This document shows positions 6,896 through 7,863 of a stretch of 7,863 bases of DNA, piece after piece; position 1 is the first letter of the stretch; every line of letters begins with the position of its first letter. The position numbers were made by a program, and so were the translations under genes. The stretch spans positions 1-7,863 of the forward strand of contig JAVBQU010000144.1 in NCBI GenBank assembly GCA_031548675.1. The letters run 5' to 3'. Below the pieces are notes generated by a model. The model was not told the DNA's origin. It ran no database searches and was given only the letters and a program-made list of their open reading frames with translations. Source of the DNA: JAVBQU01 sp031548675. GTDB taxonomy: Bacteria > Bacteroidota > Bacteroidia > Bacteroidales > P3.

Positions 6896-7009
6896 ATCGT
6901 AAACAATTAATAGAAAAAATAGCCGTAAGAACACAGTTCATACAAAACGTAAATGTTTATTTATGGCGTATTCCATGTGACGATAATCTAAAGAATAAAA
7001 AATAAAACC

Positions 7010-7863
7010 ATGAAATTAAAACCTATTCTCCTTTTCCTTTTTTGTTTGTCAATGTTTTACAATTGTAAGCATGAGACCAAACATCATGTCAGCTTTTACC
7101 ATTGGAAAAGCCAGTTTGCCATTGACAGCACAGAAGCAGATTATTTTCAAAAGCTCGGCTGCAACAAACTTTATCTGCGTTTTTTCGATGTAGACGAAGA
7201 GAACGGACAAATAGTTCCTAAAGCCAAATTGAATAAATTAGATAGTATTCAATTGCAAGCCGAATATGTTCCGGTAGTTTTTATTACCAATCGAACTTTG
7301 CGAGGAATTACGAATCAGAAAATTGAAGAGTTGGCACAGCATATTAACCAATTGATTAATGAAATACGGGAAAGCAATCAGTTATCATCAAGTGAAGAAA
7401 TTCAGATTGACTGCGATTGGACAGAAACTACCCGTACAGCTTATTTTGCATTTCTTACACAGCTAAAAAAAATATCGGGTAAAAAAATTACTTGCACCAT
7501 TCGTATGCACCAAGTGAAATTTAAAAACAAAACCGGTATTCCGCCCGTTGCAAAAGGGTATTTGATGTGTTATGCGACTTCGAATCCGGAAGAAAAATCG
7601 GACAGAAATTCTATTTTGGATATGGGTTTACTCAAAGATTATTTGCAAAATATCAACGATTATCCCCTACCCTTCGATGTTGCCTTACCTCTTTATTCGT
7701 GGGCGATAGCAAGCAATCATTTGGGAGAAATTAAACTGATAAACGGTATTACGGAAGCTGATCTCCAACTGCCCGATTTTGCCAAAATTGCTGAAAATAA
7801 ATACAAAGTACAACAAGATTGTTTTTTTAAAGGTATCTACTTAAATAAAGATTTTACTGTAAA
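7010..7863 (+). CDS. TIM-barrel-like lipoprotein (DUF3142-like), intact paralog, 3' partial
   Basis: The frame is open from ATG 7010 to the window end (284 codons and two bases). The signal peptide leads to Cys19 after FYN, the same anchor position as in the paralog at 200-1321. Motifs in order: FYHWKS (29-34), KLYLRFF (53-59), VPVVFITN (87-94), EIQIDCDWTE (130-139), GIPPV (176-180), LMCY, ALPLYSW (225-231) and YKVQQD. IDCDWTE resembles the DxDxE end of the glycoside hydrolase family 18 signature, but the acidic residue is displaced by one position, so catalysis is not assured. I infer a surface or periplasmic barrel acting on, or binding, a glycan. The 114-base upstream gap (6896-7009) is A-rich and shows no TAnnTTTG promoter match or strong hairpin. 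About 80-90 residues are probably missing at the 3' end, judging by the paralog. Confidence 0.88.
   Translation, partial: MKLKPILLFLFCLSMFYNCKHETKHHVSFYHWKSQFAIDSTEADYFQKLGCNKLYLRFFDVDEENGQIVPKAKLNKLDSIQLQAEYVPVVFITNRTLRGITNQKIEELAQHINQLINEIRESNQLSSSEEIQIDCDWTETTRTAYFAFLTQLKKISGKKITCTIRMHQVKFKNKTGIPPVAKGYLMCYATSNPEEKSDRNSILDMGLLKDYLQNINDYPLPFDVALPLYSWAIASNHLGEIKLINGITEADLQLPDFAKIAENKYKVQQDCFFKGIYLNKDFTV

Noticed and set aside
6896..7009. Promoter or small RNA in the gap before the second barrel lipoprotein
   Set aside because: I found no TAnnTTTG element or strong hairpin. The only pairing seen (GTAAAT/ATTTAT near 6950-6966) is short and A-T only.

Overview
The window looks like part of a Bacteroidota chromosome. 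It is AT-rich, its start codons are preceded by A-rich stretches instead of Shine-Dalgarno sequences, and nearly every gene encodes an exported protein with a Bacteroidota-style signal peptide (lipoprotein cysteines after loose lipoboxes, or cleavage sites ending in -SQ or -AQ). I recognise no housekeeping genes, RNA genes, transposases or CRISPR repeats. No gene here has a name I can give.

Layout. At 1-75 (minus) there may be the start of a divergent exported protein. It is followed by a 35-bp near-perfect palindrome (111-145). From 200 onward every gene is on the plus strand. 200-1321 is a TIM-barrel-like lipoprotein gene broken by one in-frame TAG at 458-460. 1281-3656 encodes a 791-residue exported helical-repeat protein and overlaps the broken gene by 41 bases. 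3753-4313 is a small lipoprotein. 4374-6131 is a two-part secreted protein: a Cys-rich half, a linker, and a C-terminal half with a calcium-loop motif. 6140-6895 is a secreted protein with a second calcium-loop motif. 7010-7863 is an intact second copy of the TIM-barrel-like lipoprotein and runs off the window.

How they fit together. The first and last plus-strand genes are clear paralogs, sharing at least seven conserved motifs in the same order. The first is tightly coupled to the helical-repeat gene, so I expect another helical-repeat gene just beyond the right edge. All the complete products are predicted to leave the cytoplasm, which suggests an envelope-associated cassette. Its biochemical role cannot be read from the sequence. 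The barrel lipoproteins resemble glycoside-hydrolase-like TIM barrels of the DUF3142 type, recognised from memory of motifs and not from a search. The cassette shows signs of turnover: a duplicated lipoprotein, one copy carrying a stop codon and an extra loop, and a patchwork base composition.
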